A stretch of DNA of 64,000 bases from Roseibium sp. TrichSKD4 (GCF_000148725.1 NZ_GL476319.1:763923-827922), one strand, 5' to 3'; shown: positions 25,916 through 35,197, numbered from the stretch's first letter. Notes: a model not told the origin generated them from the letters alone. Made by a program: numbers and translations.

Positions 25916-26017
25916 GGCTGAGTGTCCTGATTGTTATGGGCCAATTAACGGCCCGTTATCGGGGAGTAATTGGAAGAACTGCCAGCGGCCATATGCCAGC
26001 CCGGCAGCTCAATTCAG

Positions 26018-26530
26018 TTATGAGCGGCCAAGCGCGGCATTCGCTTCAGCGGTTTCGTCAAAGCCGTTCATGCGCACGATGTTGTTGCGAAGATCGATGT
26101 ATTTGCGCTCTTTCCCGGCATACTCATGGCGGTAAAAGATGAGAGCGAATTCCAGTTTCAGCTCCAGATCCTCACCCGACTTCCACTCTTCATCGAAGTC
26201 CGGATTGAGACAGCGCCCCCGGATTTCGTGGACGACGGTCTCGGTGGTGCCTTCGAACTCATCGATGACGGCACCACGGGCAAAGAGCGCATGCTGACCG
26301 ACCTTCTGTCCGACCAGCATGTCGAACAGCTTCGGTTCCATAGTGTTGAAGGTGAGTTCCATCTTCAGCTCTTCAAAGCCATGGGTTGTCACAAGTGGGC
26401 CGCGTGTCCCGCCCGGCCTGCGGCCCTCGTTCTTGCGCTTGATGGTGGGCTTGACGTTGCTGACGGTTCCCCCGAGATCTGCGTCATCGATCCAGACGGT
26501 GAAGTCAGATAGTTTCTTGCCGAATTCCAT
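26018..26530 (-). CDS. Tail tube protein, P2 FII-like
   Basis: 170 residues: FTVWIDDADLGGTVSNVKPT, then FEELKMELTFNTMEPKLFDM and RHEYAGKERKYIDLRNNIVR match the major tail tube family of contractile tails. Lies 4 bases after the sheath gene as in P2. Confidence 0.9.
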   Translation of the reverse strand: MEFGKKLSDFTVWIDDADLGGTVSNVKPTIKRKNEGRRPGGTRGPLVTTHGFEELKMELTFNTMEPKLFDMLVGQKVGQHALFARGAVIDEFEGTTETVVHEIRGRCLNPDFDEEWKSGEDLELKLEFALIFYRHEYAGKERKYIDLRNNIVRMNGFDETAEANAALGRS

Positions 26531-26534
26531 GGGA

Positions 26535-27764
26535 TCAGGCTCCTACATCAGAAAGACTGGCGGTGAAGGATGTCCGGGCGGCGGCCAGAGACAGGAACTC
26601 TTCATAAAGTTCCGGCGTCCGGTAGCCCCAGATTTCAATGTCGTGGATGGGCGCGGCCTCAATGAACTTCAGCCGGTAGAACAAAATGCCTTCCGCGATC
26701 TGCTGGGGTGTGTTGAGATCTTCCGGCAGCTCAAACACAAATCCGTTGAGCGCACCCTTTTGCATCAACTCCAAACCGAAGTTGTGACCAAGAGAGCCTA
26801 TATGGCGAACAGCCTGCAACTGCATCGGATGACCGATATAAAAGCGCAGGCCCTGTTCCAGGGCATCATAGAGCTTGTCGGCCACCCTGCGTCCGACAAT
26901 GGTGCCGCCCATTTTGCGGGCCGGATCTGTTGAAAGACCGCCCCAGCTCCAAAACCCCTTGTCCCGGTAGAAGGTGGAGACCTGTGAGGCATTGAGGCGG
27001 CTTGCCTCTGCATTGGTGTCGGAGATCCGCCAATCAATCGGACGGGCCAAACCCTCCACTTCCAGGGGCTTGTTGTCATTTGACCACCAAAACCCCTTTT
27101 CCAAATCAAGGCTGGACTGAACACCGGCAATGATCGCCGAGCCTGGAATGGACAGAGTGTCAGCATGATCACTGTCAAATACCAAGCAATGCGGATCAAC
27201 AAGCTGTAACCGATCGGAATTGTAGTTCTGACGGGCCGAGATGGCATCTTCCGTGGTCGTATTTGGTCCATCGGCAAAGACAAAGGATCGGATCCTTTGC
27301 GCAACATCGATGAGACCATTGATCACCGGATCAGCCTGGTCTCCGGGCATGGCATTGGCAAAGCCGGGTGCAATCAAGAGATCCGGTTCAAAATCATGTA
27401 GCGCCCGCACATTCAAGGCTGAATAGACACCGCTCTTGTCGATCGCATCCCCCAGGACAGCAGCCTTTTGTTGTGCTGGATCCTCTTTTTCCTCAACGCG
27501 AACAACAGCAATCTTGCCTGATTGGCGATCATATTGACGCCATGCGGCTTTCAAGGCCGCCTTCAACGTGCCATTGGTACCAAGGCTGTCGACCTTTGAA
27601 ATGTCGCCTGCAATCACCTGAGGCACATTGAGGGGCCACTTTTCGGCGTCCGCATCGGGTGCGGTGCCAATCATGAAAATCTCACCGGCTTCACCAACGC
27701 GGATACGAGGCGTCGGTGCGGTCTGATCTGTGGCGAACACGCCGTGTCTATAATTTGTCGTCAT
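26535..27764 (-). CDS. Tail sheath protein, P2 FI-like
   Basis: 409 residues. DRQSGKIAVVRVEE near the N-terminus, FEPDLLIAPGFAN, RIRSFVFADGPNTT and IDWRISDTNAEASRLNASQV, then FWSWGGLSTDP are sheath signatures; the C-terminus follows the subtilisin-like fold of contractile sheaths. Polymerises around the tube and contracts on infection. Confidence 0.92.
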   Translation of the reverse strand: MTTNYRHGVFATDQTAPTPRIRVGEAGEIFMIGTAPDADAEKWPLNVPQVIAGDISKVDSLGTNGTLKAALKAAWRQYDRQSGKIAVVRVEEKEDPAQQKAAVLGDAIDKSGVYSALNVRALHDFEPDLLIAPGFANAMPGDQADPVINGLIDVAQRIRSFVFADGPNTTTEDAISARQNYNSDRLQLVDPHCLVFDSDHADTLSIPGSAIIAGVQSSLDLEKGFWWSNDNKPLEVEGLARPIDWRISDTNAEASRLNASQVSTFYRDKGFWSWGGLSTDPARKMGGTIVGRRVADKLYDALEQGLRFYIGHPMQLQAVRHIGSLGHNFGLELMQKGALNGFVFELPEDLNTPQQIAEGILFYRLKFIEAAPIHDIEIWGYRTPELYEEFLSLAAARTSFTASLSDVGA

Positions 27765-27768
27765 GACG

Positions 27769-28251
27769 TTAGTCCTCTTTCAGGGCAACAAGGGGAACGT
27801 CCTGATCAAGCCAGGACTGGACGAGGCTGGTCGGAGTGTGAGCGGGGAAGTACGGGATCCGGGCGGTTATGTGCGCCTGGACACGGGCTGCAAATTCAGA
27901 ACAGATGTAACCGCTGTTTGAGGGAGCTATCCCCATCCCGACACGAAGTGCATCCACGTAGGAATAAGGCTTTCCAAGCTTTGACAGAGCGGCGGTTTCT
28001 GCGTTCTCCGTCCAGCCCAGATCGCAATGAAGCCAGTCACATGGCAGACAGGTTGAAAGCGCCCGGATCTGAACGCCGCGTCCTTCCCGCGCTTCCAGTA
28101 AGAACACGCGCCCCCGAAACACCCAAGCAATACCGACATGGGTGTGACGCCCGCCCGTTACATGACGAATGATCCGCGAAACAAACCCTTCGCCCCTGAA
28201 GGCCATGAGGTCTCCTGACTTGATTAAAGGACGGGCGTCGCAATAGCGCAT
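27769..28251 (-). CDS. Permuted papain-like cysteine peptidase/amidase (YiiX/NlpC-like)
   Basis: 160 residues. SGDLMAFRGEGFVSRIIRHV and GGRHTHVGIAWVFRG hold the His, and SGYICSEFAARVQAH holds the catalytic-type Cys of the permuted NlpC/P60 fold. In a tail operon such an enzyme probably trims peptidoglycan or a tail protein. It sits between fibre chaperone and sheath. Confidence 0.7.
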   Translation of the reverse strand: MRYCDARPLIKSGDLMAFRGEGFVSRIIRHVTGGRHTHVGIAWVFRGRVFLLEAREGRGVQIRALSTCLPCDWLHCDLGWTENAETAALSKLGKPYSYVDALRVGMGIAPSNSGYICSEFAARVQAHITARIPYFPAHTPTSLVQSWLDQDVPLVALKED

Positions 28252-28256
28252 GGCCG

Positions 28257-28964
28257 TTACCCGTTATCCAGAGCGGCCTTACGAGCCAGCAAACCGGCGG
28301 CTGTTTCTACCGCCTGTTGTTTCAGCGCGTTCAAGACCTCTGCCAGCGCATCCGCATCAGAAGCCGCTTCAATGCGCTCTTGCGCTTGCTGACGCATATG
28401 TGTGACGGCAACGGTCACATCTTCAAAGAGATCCGAGCGAGATAGAATAACGTCCTTCAGCCCCGCCACCAGAGCAGCATCCCCTCCGGCCAGTTTCATG
28501 AGATAGGTGGCATCTTTGGGCAAAATGGCACCGCTCTGAATTGCGCGCGCTTCATTCTCCCGTTTCACAAACGTACTCTGTTCAGCTTCTGTGTATCCGG
28601 CGACGAATTGCGCTGCCAGCCGATCTGCCTCCGCCAGAACAGATTGAATGGCATCCAGTTTCAGGTCAGCCAGTGGAACTGGAGGAAGTTCGGCGATCAG
28701 GTCCTTTTCAACAGGAGAGCCCAATTGTTTGATAACAACCGGATTGCGTTCAAGGTCGAACCACGTCTCTCCCCGATGATCAGGAACCTCTTTCCATTGT
28801 GTGCCGGTAAAAACACGGGCAAAACCCTCCTTGATAGCGGGCGGCTTCAAGGTGGTCGCATGTTGTGGAACCAGAACCTTGTCCGGTTCCAGCGGGTTTT
28901 GACGCGCATTGGAAGTATGAACGAACTCACCAGTTTCTGGATGATAGTTATGGATATGGGTCAT
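28257..28964 (-). CDS. Probable tail fibre assembly protein
   Basis: 235 residues from ATG 28964. N-terminal part YHPETGEFVHTSNARQNPLE and VFTGTQWKEVPDHRG recalls fibre assembly proteins; the C-terminal half is helical. Follows the collar/fibre genes by 68 bases. Specific chaperone role is inferred. Confidence 0.55.
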   Translation of the reverse strand: MTHIHNYHPETGEFVHTSNARQNPLEPDKVLVPQHATTLKPPAIKEGFARVFTGTQWKEVPDHRGETWFDLERNPVVIKQLGSPVEKDLIAELPPVPLADLKLDAIQSVLAEADRLAAQFVAGYTEAEQSTFVKRENEARAIQSGAILPKDATYLMKLAGGDAALVAGLKDVILSRSDLFEDVTVAVTHMRQQAQERIEAASDADALAEVLNALKQQAVETAAGLLARKAALDNG

Positions 28965-29032
28965 TGCAGCTCTCTTGTTCCATTCACTTCGTTGCAGACA
29001 CAAAATTCGCGCCCACTTGCGTGACAGTTCCC

Positions 29033-29830
29033 TCAGTATTTGATGCAGATCATCACAGCGATATTGCGCGGCCGGGTTTCCGAACCGCCAAATCCACCAG
29101 TGGCGTGACCGGTGTTGTTGCCTGGTCGAACACCCGGCGTTGGTAAACTGGACATGCCGTAAGTAGAGGAATGCGGATAGCCGTAGGGGTGAGTGTGTGC
29201 CTCGATCATGTGGCTTTGAGGTGACCCCAACACCCGGTCTGAATCAACGCCCCGGCCATGATCCCAGCCTCTGAGGAACTCGCCGCGCAAATCGGGGATG
29301 TTGAACGTGTCGGCACCGTCGCCTGCGCCATAAGTCGTGCCGATGGCTGCGAACAAATCTGCATAGGCGGTCCGAGACAAAGCCGATCCGTCACACTCAA
29401 GAGTTCCCGGCGATGGTGTCGATCCTGCGCACAGAACCAGATCGCCTGCCGCCCCTGCATTGGCCTTGATAACTGGAATGAGTTTGTCGGCTGTCACCAG
29501 CACTTCATCACCGTTTACAACTTGCTCGGCGGTTCCAACATCTGGCAGTTTTTCGAACATGTGTGCAGGCAGCTTGTCAGCACAGACAAGAACGTTGTCA
29601 CGTGCTGCAACTTGCTCGGCGGTTCCGATCTCCGGCAATTCAGCCCAAACCCTGTCAGGTAGAACATCTGCTGTTACCAGAACCTTCTGCTTCTGGCTCA
29701 CTTCATCAGCTGTGCCAATTGCAGGCAGTTCTTCCATCTGATCCATCAGCTTTAGCCACTGATCCGTGGCGGCCTGGTGGGCATCGGCAGCAGCTGTCAA
29801 GCGCTCCAGCTGTGTTGCTACATCACTCAT
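29033..29830 (-). CDS. Tail collar domain fibre protein
   Basis: 265 residues. Residues 30-110 contain three copies of LPxIGTAxxVxxxxxVLVxADxLP. A Phage_Collar domain follows (ECDGSALSRTAYADLFAAIG, then GDGADTFNIPDLRGEFLRGW) and the receptor-side C-terminus ends RPRNIAVMICIKY, typical of collar proteins. Start overlaps the preceding fibre gene (ATGA). Confidence 0.85.
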   Translation of the reverse strand: MSDVATQLERLTAAADAHQAATDQWLKLMDQMEELPAIGTADEVSQKQKVLVTADVLPDRVWAELPEIGTAEQVAARDNVLVCADKLPAHMFEKLPDVGTAEQVVNGDEVLVTADKLIPVIKANAGAAGDLVLCAGSTPSPGTLECDGSALSRTAYADLFAAIGTTYGAGDGADTFNIPDLRGEFLRGWDHGRGVDSDRVLGSPQSHMIEAHTHPYGYPHSSTYGMSSLPTPGVRPGNNTGHATGGFGGSETRPRNIAVMICIKY

Positions 29831-30489
29831 AAGGAAGTGCCTCCCGTGTTAAGCCCCATCAATCGGCGTTGGCGATTGTCCAGAACAACCTGATGGGTAA
29901 GGATTTCGGTAACGCGGGCAAAGCCAGCGATCAGCGCATCGCTTTGTGGTCCAAACTCTTCATGGATCTGGCGAATGCGGGGGATGTTGGTTTCATTGGC
30001 TGGATCTGCAAAGTGCTTATCCTGCGCCCAGGGAAGGTGCTGAGACAGGGTTTCTGGCGTCAGCCCTGTGACCGGCGATGTTTCAACCACCACATTCTCG
30101 GTATCGGAAAAGACCACCACGATCCGGAACGTGTTGTCGGAGAGGGACGCACTGTCCGGCCCGAACTTCGGGACCGGTTGGTCAAACCGGGAAAGCGCAT
30201 AAAGAACGCCGTCCTCATCAAAGAGACCAATCTCCTGCGCGTAGAACGTCGCAACATCGGCAGCCACATAAAGATCGAACCAAACCGCGTTCGGCTCACC
30301 TGCCATAACGCCGGAGCCGGTAATCTGGCCCCGGTGGACTTCTGCCTGAAGCGTGGTTTCACCGCCAGCTGGATACCGGTTCCCGGACCCAAGCGCGATC
30401 TCGGTAAAGCGCACTGGCAGGTTCGCTGCCTTTTGGGCAGCTTCCTTGTTGCGTCCGGTAACAGTGACAATGGAATGACGGGCGGCCAT
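29827..30489 (-). CDS. Phage tail-collar fibre protein, DUF3751-like N-terminus
   Basis: 220 residues. IVTVTGRNKEAAQKAANLPV, then RFTEIALGSGNRYPAGGETT and WFDLYVAADVATFYAQEIGL match the N-terminal domain that attaches fibres to P2-type baseplates. Follows gene I by 3 bases. Confidence 0.85.
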   Translation of the reverse strand: MAARHSIVTVTGRNKEAAQKAANLPVRFTEIALGSGNRYPAGGETTLQAEVHRGQITGSGVMAGEPNAVWFDLYVAADVATFYAQEIGLFDEDGVLYALSRFDQPVPKFGPDSASLSDNTFRIVVVFSDTENVVVETSPVTGLTPETLSQHLPWAQDKHFADPANETNIPRIRQIHEEFGPQSDALIAGFARVTEILTHQVVLDNRQRRLMGLNTGGTSL

Positions 30490-30492
30490 GAA

Positions 30493-31149
30493 TTACACCT
30501 CAAGGCTGGCTGTAAAGGTGCCGCCATAAAGACTGGCAATGGCGGGAAGAAGAACGGCTGGAACTGGTTCCGGATCATCGATTGGAAGCGCCGCCGTATA
30601 CCGGGAGCCCGTCTGGACATAGGCTCCGAGATAGCTACCAACCTCGCGTTCAATTCCGAACCGGATGGCATAGTGACGGGATAGGGGTTTGGAACTGTTG
30701 ATGGCGGCAATCACATCCGCCTTGAAGGCAACATCGGGAACCTGGAACACCTCGAACCGGCTGCTGCCCACAAAGGCCACGACATCAAACGTGCCGCGAG
30801 GTGCAGGTGGCTCGGCCTCAAACCACTCCACAATTTCAGGGCGGACAGACAAGGAAGCCATCGCTGTTTCCACCGCCTGAAGTGTGCCCTTGTAGATGTG
30901 AATCTCTTCGGCAAACTCCACGACTAGGCGCTTGGTCTCGATCGGCCACTTGTCGTTCCAATGGTCGACACTTTCCTCCCAGGCAAGGAAGGGCAGCTCC
31001 TCAACTGGACAATTCAAGGGAAGCGTTACAGTGGCAAGCGTTGCGATCGCGGCATCGAGCTGGGCAGAATATCCGACCGATGCAACGCGCCGCTCATGAT
31101 CATCTGCGTAAGGGGGCAAGAGGCCAGCGTGGTTCGATAACTCAACCAT
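30493..31149 (-). CDS. I: Tail protein I (baseplate), P2 gpI-like
   Basis: 218 residues. PVEELPFLAWEESVDHWNDK and PIETKRLVVEFAEEIHIYKG followed by GTLQAVETAM are gpI signatures. Overlaps J by 8 bases. Confidence 0.88.
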   Translation of the reverse strand: MVELSNHAGLLPPYADDHERRVASVGYSAQLDAAIATLATVTLPLNCPVEELPFLAWEESVDHWNDKWPIETKRLVVEFAEEIHIYKGTLQAVETAMASLSVRPEIVEWFEAEPPAPRGTFDVVAFVGSSRFEVFQVPDVAFKADVIAAINSSKPLSRHYAIRFGIEREVGSYLGAYVQTGSRYTAALPIDDPEPVPAVLLPAIASLYGGTFTASLEV

Positions 31150-32053
31150 CGATCACCTCCACCGACAATTCGACATCGATGTGAGCGGCTTCAAATTCGC
31201 CGATCTCGATTCCGGATCCGATCGGATTGCCATCGAGAAGCAGAATGACTTCGTGAACACCTGCCACCTGAAGCGAGGCGTGAAGCGCAGAAACCGGAAG
31301 CGATTTGGCGATCGAGCGGCGGCTTTCAAGATAGGTGTCGATATTCGCCTGTGCGGTCTCCTCGACCAGCTTCCAGGACGGCCCCGGAAACACCCGCAAG
31401 ATGGCACTTAAAACATGATGACGAATGGTAGCCGACTGGACATTCACCCTGTCGGCAAGCGGCCTGCGGTTCTTTGCCGTGGTTGCTTCAACGACCATGG
31501 CGAGCAGCTCTTCAGCGGCAGTGCCATCTCCAGCTTCTGCCAGAATGGTAATCAGGACATCACACGGCTCCGGAGAGACTGCCGTTGCATCCGCAACACC
31601 TGGTACCGACAAGGCCCAAAAGACATAAGCCCCTTCAGGCCCAGCCGTTGAATAGCTTTCAGGGCCGAGCTGGATCCGACGACGATAGTCTTCATCACTT
31701 TCATAAACCGGTTCGCGCGGCGGGTTGGCTGTCGGATCGCCTGCATCCAGAACAAGGCGTTTGATCTTGCGACGGCGCGAAGCCCCGATGATATCGAGAT
31801 CGGACCCGGTGGCGGTGGCAAGACGGGTTGCGCTGGCTGCTTCATTGATCCGTGTCCGGAGCAGACTTTCCACCCAGGCATCAGTGCCGAAATGCGCACG
31901 CACCGGCTCAAACTCGGTTTCATCTTCGAAGTCCGGATAAAGCTCTGCATACTTGTCGCGCTGGCGCTGTTGCAAGACATCGACATGAACCGGCTCAACC
32001 AGCTTGGGAGCCGGTAGCCCCGGCAACTCAATGATGTCGTCAAACCGGCTCAA
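31142..32053 (-). CDS. J: Baseplate protein J, P2 gpJ/Mu gp47-like
   Basis: 303 residues. LRTRINEAASATRLATATGS and DLDIIGASRRRKIKRLV, then YSTAGPEGAYVFWALSVPG are the signature of baseplate J. The start is a TTG at 32053 overlapping the W stop (TTGA), so it depends on translation of W. Confidence 0.9.
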   Translation of the reverse strand: MSRFDDIIELPGLPAPKLVEPVHVDVLQQRQRDKYAELYPDFEDETEFEPVRAHFGTDAWVESLLRTRINEAASATRLATATGSDLDIIGASRRRKIKRLVLDAGDPTANPPREPVYESDEDYRRRIQLGPESYSTAGPEGAYVFWALSVPGVADATAVSPEPCDVLITILAEAGDGTAAEELLAMVVEATTAKNRRPLADRVNVQSATIRHHVLSAILRVFPGPSWKLVEETAQANIDTYLESRRSIAKSLPVSALHASLQVAGVHEVILLLDGNPIGSGIEIGEFEAAHIDVELSVEVIDG

Positions 32054-32385
32054 TGGATCAACTCCGACAGATCAAGAGGTTTCCCGGTTTCCCGGCTGGT
32101 TGCTTCCAGAGACAGTTTTCGGCGCCCGTCCGCGTCCCCATCGACAAAGAAGATCCGGGTCAGCTCACAGCGCTTTTCATGGGTGGTAATTGCCCCGGCG
32201 ATGGCGGCGCAAATGGCAAGCTCGTAAAGCGCGGTGCCGGGAACACCGATGGCCTACGGCAGGGAACAGGCAAGCTCGCGGCGCAAGATCAGGGAATGAC
32301 GGGTCACGATCAGGCGGCGGATTGACTGGACAATCCGTGCATCACCGTAAAGCGGCTTTCCTGTTCTTGCGTCATAACCCGCCAT
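32050..32385 (-). pseudogene. W: Baseplate protein W (gp25-like) with in-frame amber codon
   Basis: 112 codons. MAGYDARTGKPLYGDARIVQ and SIRRLIVTRHSLILRRELAC, then (after a TAG at codon 44, 32254-32256) AIGVPGTALYELAICAAIAG and KRCELTRIFFVDGDADGRRK complete a GPW/gp25-type protein. Both parts are conserved in one frame, so a sense codon such as TAC or CAG has been changed. Without suppression W would be absent and the phage tail-less. A sequencing error is possible. J start is coupled to the end of this gene. Confidence 0.8.
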
Positions 32386-32389
32386 TTAC

Positions 32390-32647
32390 TTATGACCTTG
32401 GCTTTGAGGTTTTGGAGCCAGACGATCGGGACGAACTGTCCGATTTGGGTTCGCCAGCCTTGCTAACGTTCTGGTCAGAACGGCGTTTCAGGATCCCGTT
32501 CAAAACCGCAAACCGCGCCTGGGCCTCCGTCAGCTGAAGGCCGTTTTTCTGGACCTCTTCGTCCTTCGGATCGACCCACACGCCCTTGTGGTTGAATTTC
32601 TTCAAAACGTCATAGGTGTGTGTTTGAGGTTTGGTGGTCTCGCTCAT
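32390..32647 (-). CDS. Small hypothetical phage protein (85 aa)
   Basis: THTYDVLKKFNHKGVWVDPK and EAQARFAVLNGILKRR form a short structured part; a Ser/Lys-rich tail follows. Lies between V and W and overlaps V by 4 bases. No family assigned. Confidence 0.6.
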   Translation of the reverse strand: MSETTKPQTHTYDVLKKFNHKGVWVDPKDEEVQKNGLQLTEAQARFAVLNGILKRRSDQNVSKAGEPKSDSSSRSSGSKTSKPRS

Positions 32648-33153
32648 AACGGAACTCCGGTTGGGGATGGGCCGGGCACAACATCCTTGTGCTTGTGGTC
32701 ATGGCCGACATTCTTGGCGTTGTGGGTGAAGCTTGCGCCGGTCACATCGAACGCACCGTCGATCGTCACGTCGCCGACAAAGGCAAAGCCATTACCATCG
32801 ATCGTGAGGGTCTTTCCTTCAGGAGAAATCAGCTTCAAGATGCCGGTATCGGTGGAGGCTGCGGGATCGGCATCGCTGGGAAGGCCGGGAAAGAACGTGC
32901 CCTGGGCCGGATCGCCGCCTGCGCAAAGGAGAATGCCTTGCGCTCCTGCTCCTGCCGGGGCATCTACCTTCCAGCCACCCGCTGACATGGAGGCTTGGGG
33001 AACTTCTCCGGAGACAAAGCCGGTATCGTCCTCAACGATCAGCTTGCCGTTCCTGTTTTCCTTCACCCGGACCCGGCGCACGACATTCGCCGTAACACGT
33101 TCCAGCTCGACAATGCGGGCGTTCATTTTTCGCAAAAGGTGATCAAGAGGCAT
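32644..33153 (-). CDS. V: Baseplate assembly protein V
   Basis: 169 residues from ATG 33153 (GGAGG 8 bases upstream). N-terminal coiled part (MPLDHLLRKMNARIVELERV), OB-like domain (GAQGILLCAGGDPAQGTFFP) and beta-helix spike stem (LISPEGKTLTIDGNGFAFVG) ending with HDHKH, a metal-binding tip pattern. Punctures the outer membrane. Confidence 0.87.
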   Translation of the reverse strand: MPLDHLLRKMNARIVELERVTANVVRRVRVKENRNGKLIVEDDTGFVSGEVPQASMSAGGWKVDAPAGAGAQGILLCAGGDPAQGTFFPGLPSDADPAASTDTGILKLISPEGKTLTIDGNGFAFVGDVTIDGAFDVTGASFTHNAKNVGHDHKHKDVVPGPSPTGVPL

Positions 33154-33673
33154 CGGCAATCCCTCCCACTTGAGGCCCACCGCGAAGAGCATTGTCGCTG
33201 CCAAAAATATGGAAGCTTTGCGTCCACTCGATCGTCCAGAGGGTCGAACCCTTCCGGTCAAGGCTTTGCGAATAGTTGTTGGCAGCTGTCAGGTTCTTGG
33301 GAACGCTGGCCCCGGATATCCCGAACCGGTTGCCACCTTGCCCGGTAATGAAGTCCACCATCTCAAAGGCCGCGTCTGACAGATGAAGCGCCTGAGTGTT
33401 CCGTTTGTCCGGTGCCGGAATGAGGAACACCCCGAGACGAAGCGTGTGGATCGGGACGCCGTTTGCGTGTCTGGCGACCTCGACCAGGCGGCCAATGGCA
33501 ACCAGTGCGCAGCCCTGATTAGGAACCGTATTGTTCACCAGCCACTGTTCGCTCAAGTGTCCGGGAGCAGCTTTGACCATCGCACCTTTGCGGAACAGGC
33601 CCGCTGCATCGATGGCGGCAACAATTGCGATCTGGATGGCGCTATAGGATCTGGGCTTCAGGAACTCCATCAA
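33143..33673 (-). CDS. Mu gp37-like protein (DUF1834)
   Basis: 176 residues. Position between G and V, and SYSAIQIAIVAAIDAAGLFR, then CALVAIGRLVEVARHANGVP with a C-terminal WTQSFHIFGSDN, fit the Mu gp37/DUF1834 tail-terminator-like family. Overlaps G by 4 bases. Confidence 0.65.
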   Translation of the reverse strand: MMEFLKPRSYSAIQIAIVAAIDAAGLFRKGAMVKAAPGHLSEQWLVNNTVPNQGCALVAIGRLVEVARHANGVPIHTLRLGVFLIPAPDKRNTQALHLSDAAFEMVDFITGQGGNRFGISGASVPKNLTAANNYSQSLDRKGSTLWTIEWTQSFHIFGSDNALRGGPQVGGIADAS

Positions 33674-34146
33674 AGCAGCTCCCCAATAAAGCGAAGCGCC
33701 ATGGCCTCATGTTCACGGCCATCACGATCACTAAGTCCCAGATAGGGCCGCGCCGGGATCGTGACAGACTGGGCAAAGACGGTTGCCCCACCTGCGGTGA
33801 ACACCAGAACCTTGCCCTTTTTCGGCGTGATCGTGCCACCTTCCTGATGGATGGCAGCATAGACCAGCGCTGACCCCCAAGCGACTTCACTGCCGCCTGC
33901 AAGTTGGTGGTCAATGCTGTCGGCAAGCCCGCCTTCGCGAAACAACGTGGACGTGCCTTCCTTGTTCGCCTTCCAGGACGTGCCATCGGGAGCGGCCTTG
34001 TCCTCCTCGATCCGGCGTTTGGTCTGGCTTGCGCCGAGCGCGCCGTGACTGTCCAGCAACTCGCGCTGGTCAAGATCTGCAAGCCGCCCGATCGCTGCGA
34101 TCGGTTGCTCAAAATCGAGTGTGGTGATGAAGTCGATCCCGGACAT
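33670..34146 (-). CDS. G: Virion morphogenesis protein, Mu gpG-like
   Basis: 158 residues. Features of Phage_tail_S: ASQTKRRIEEDKAAPDGTSW, LFREGGLADSIDHQLAGG, VYAAIHQEGGTI and IPARPYLGLSDRD. Needed for joining head and tail. Confidence 0.88.
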   Translation of the reverse strand: MSGIDFITTLDFEQPIAAIGRLADLDQRELLDSHGALGASQTKRRIEEDKAAPDGTSWKANKEGTSTLFREGGLADSIDHQLAGGSEVAWGSALVYAAIHQEGGTITPKKGKVLVFTAGGATVFAQSVTIPARPYLGLSDRDGREHEAMALRFIGELL

Positions 34147-34149
34147 GGC

Positions 34150-34599
34150 TCACCAGTCCTTCAGGCTGTCGCGGGAGAACAGCTTTTCGCTGGACGTGAA
34201 CTGGACATCAGCAGACGAGGCCGGGGATGTGCTGCCAGCCTCGCCGCCGCTGCTTGAAGCCACAGGCATGGGCAGGTCCGCCTTGCCCGCGCCGATGGCT
34301 TTCAGATAGTCGATCGAAGACTTGTAACGTGTCTCGATCTGTTCGCTGACCTGGTTGGCCGTGCGCGCCATATGGTAGGTGCCAATGGCAATGCAATGAA
34401 CCTTCAGAACCCGAAGCGCACCCTCATGGCGAACCGGGATCGTGTAGCGGCTCGCAAGCCAACCATTCATTTCTTCAGAGGCAGCATCAAGCGCGTGGTC
34501 AACCGCAGCAATATCCGTCTCGCCGTCGCCGTCGAGATCGCCAATATAGGACTGGCTGTGTTCAGCCTTCAGCCAGTCGTCTGCCGTTGCATATGCCAT
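34150..34599 (-). CDS. Mu gp36-like protein (DUF1320)
   Basis: 149 residues. AYATADDWLKAEHSQSYIGD, DHALDAASEEMNGWLASRYT and HCIAIGTYHMAR followed by YLKAIGAGKADLPMP are DUF1320 signatures (head-tail connector type). Ends 3 bases before G. Confidence 0.88.
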   Translation of the reverse strand: MAYATADDWLKAEHSQSYIGDLDGDGETDIAAVDHALDAASEEMNGWLASRYTIPVRHEGALRVLKVHCIAIGTYHMARTANQVSEQIETRYKSSIDYLKAIGAGKADLPMPVASSSGGEAGSTSPASSADVQFTSSEKLFSRDSLKDW

Positions 34600-34645
34600 T
34601 TTAAAGTGCCTCGTTGGATTAATGGCCGCTTAAATGCCGGTTAAA

Positions 34646-35089
34646 TCAGCTGTCGTTCTTTGGCGGTGCCCACTTGGCGACAAGCTCGTTGCGCTTATCT
34701 TCCGAAAGCGAACCGAGCGCTGTCGTGACTTCCGCCTTGGTGACATCCCGGCCAAGACGCTTCTTCAATTCGCCAAGGTTCGGACTGCCGTCCTTGTTCA
34801 GATCCTTTTCCGGATCGAGTTCGAAGAACACAGCTTTCAAGGCTGCCTCCAGATGGGCGGCAGCTGCACCTGGTGTCGGTTCCGGCTCTGCCGATGGCTC
34901 CGCACGGCTCACCTTTTCAAAGCGCAGGGACAGGACCGGATCATCTTCCAGCTGCTTCAGCTGGGTTTCAGTCAGATCAGAGATTGCGATCGCAATGTCT
35001 TTTCCAGCCGGGAACTTACGGCCAATGCGCCAACGCTCGCGCGCGGCCTTGACCATGACGATCGAATTGGAAGGCGCGTTATCATCCAT
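34646..35089 (-). CDS. Mu-like HI1506-type head-region protein
   Basis: 147 residues. VMVKAARERWRIGRKFPAGK and SDLTETQLKQLEDDPVLSLR match the FluMu N-terminal domain; the C-terminal 60 residues are a second helical domain (LNKDGSPNLGELKKRLGRDV). Location after the major capsid is standard. Confidence 0.8.
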   Translation of the reverse strand: MDDNAPSNSIVMVKAARERWRIGRKFPAGKDIAIAISDLTETQLKQLEDDPVLSLRFEKVSRAEPSAEPEPTPGAAAAHLEAALKAVFFELDPEKDLNKDGSPNLGELKKRLGRDVTKAEVTTALGSLSEDKRNELVAKWAPPKNDS

Positions 35090-35189
35090 TGGAACTTTTT
35101 CCTTCAGTTCGAAGAGCTGCCCCTGCGGCCCAAACGCCACACATGAAGCCAATGAGGAGGCCGCAGAGGAATGTGAGAAAAACCAGCAT
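35082..35189 (-). CDS. Very small membrane protein (35 aa)
   Basis: ATG 35189 lies 8 bases after the capsid stop; the stop overlaps the start of the HI1506-type gene. One transmembrane helix (MLVFLTFLCGLLIGFMCGVW) and a short tail. Tight packing supports a real gene. Confidence 0.45.
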   Translation of the reverse strand: MLVFLTFLCGLLIGFMCGVWAAGAALRTEGKSSNG

Positions 35190-35197
35190 CAAGGGTC

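Noticed and set aside
29869-30684. Plus-strand ORF of 271 codons opposite fibre and I genes
   Set aside because: Shadow of two well-identified genes on the minus strand.
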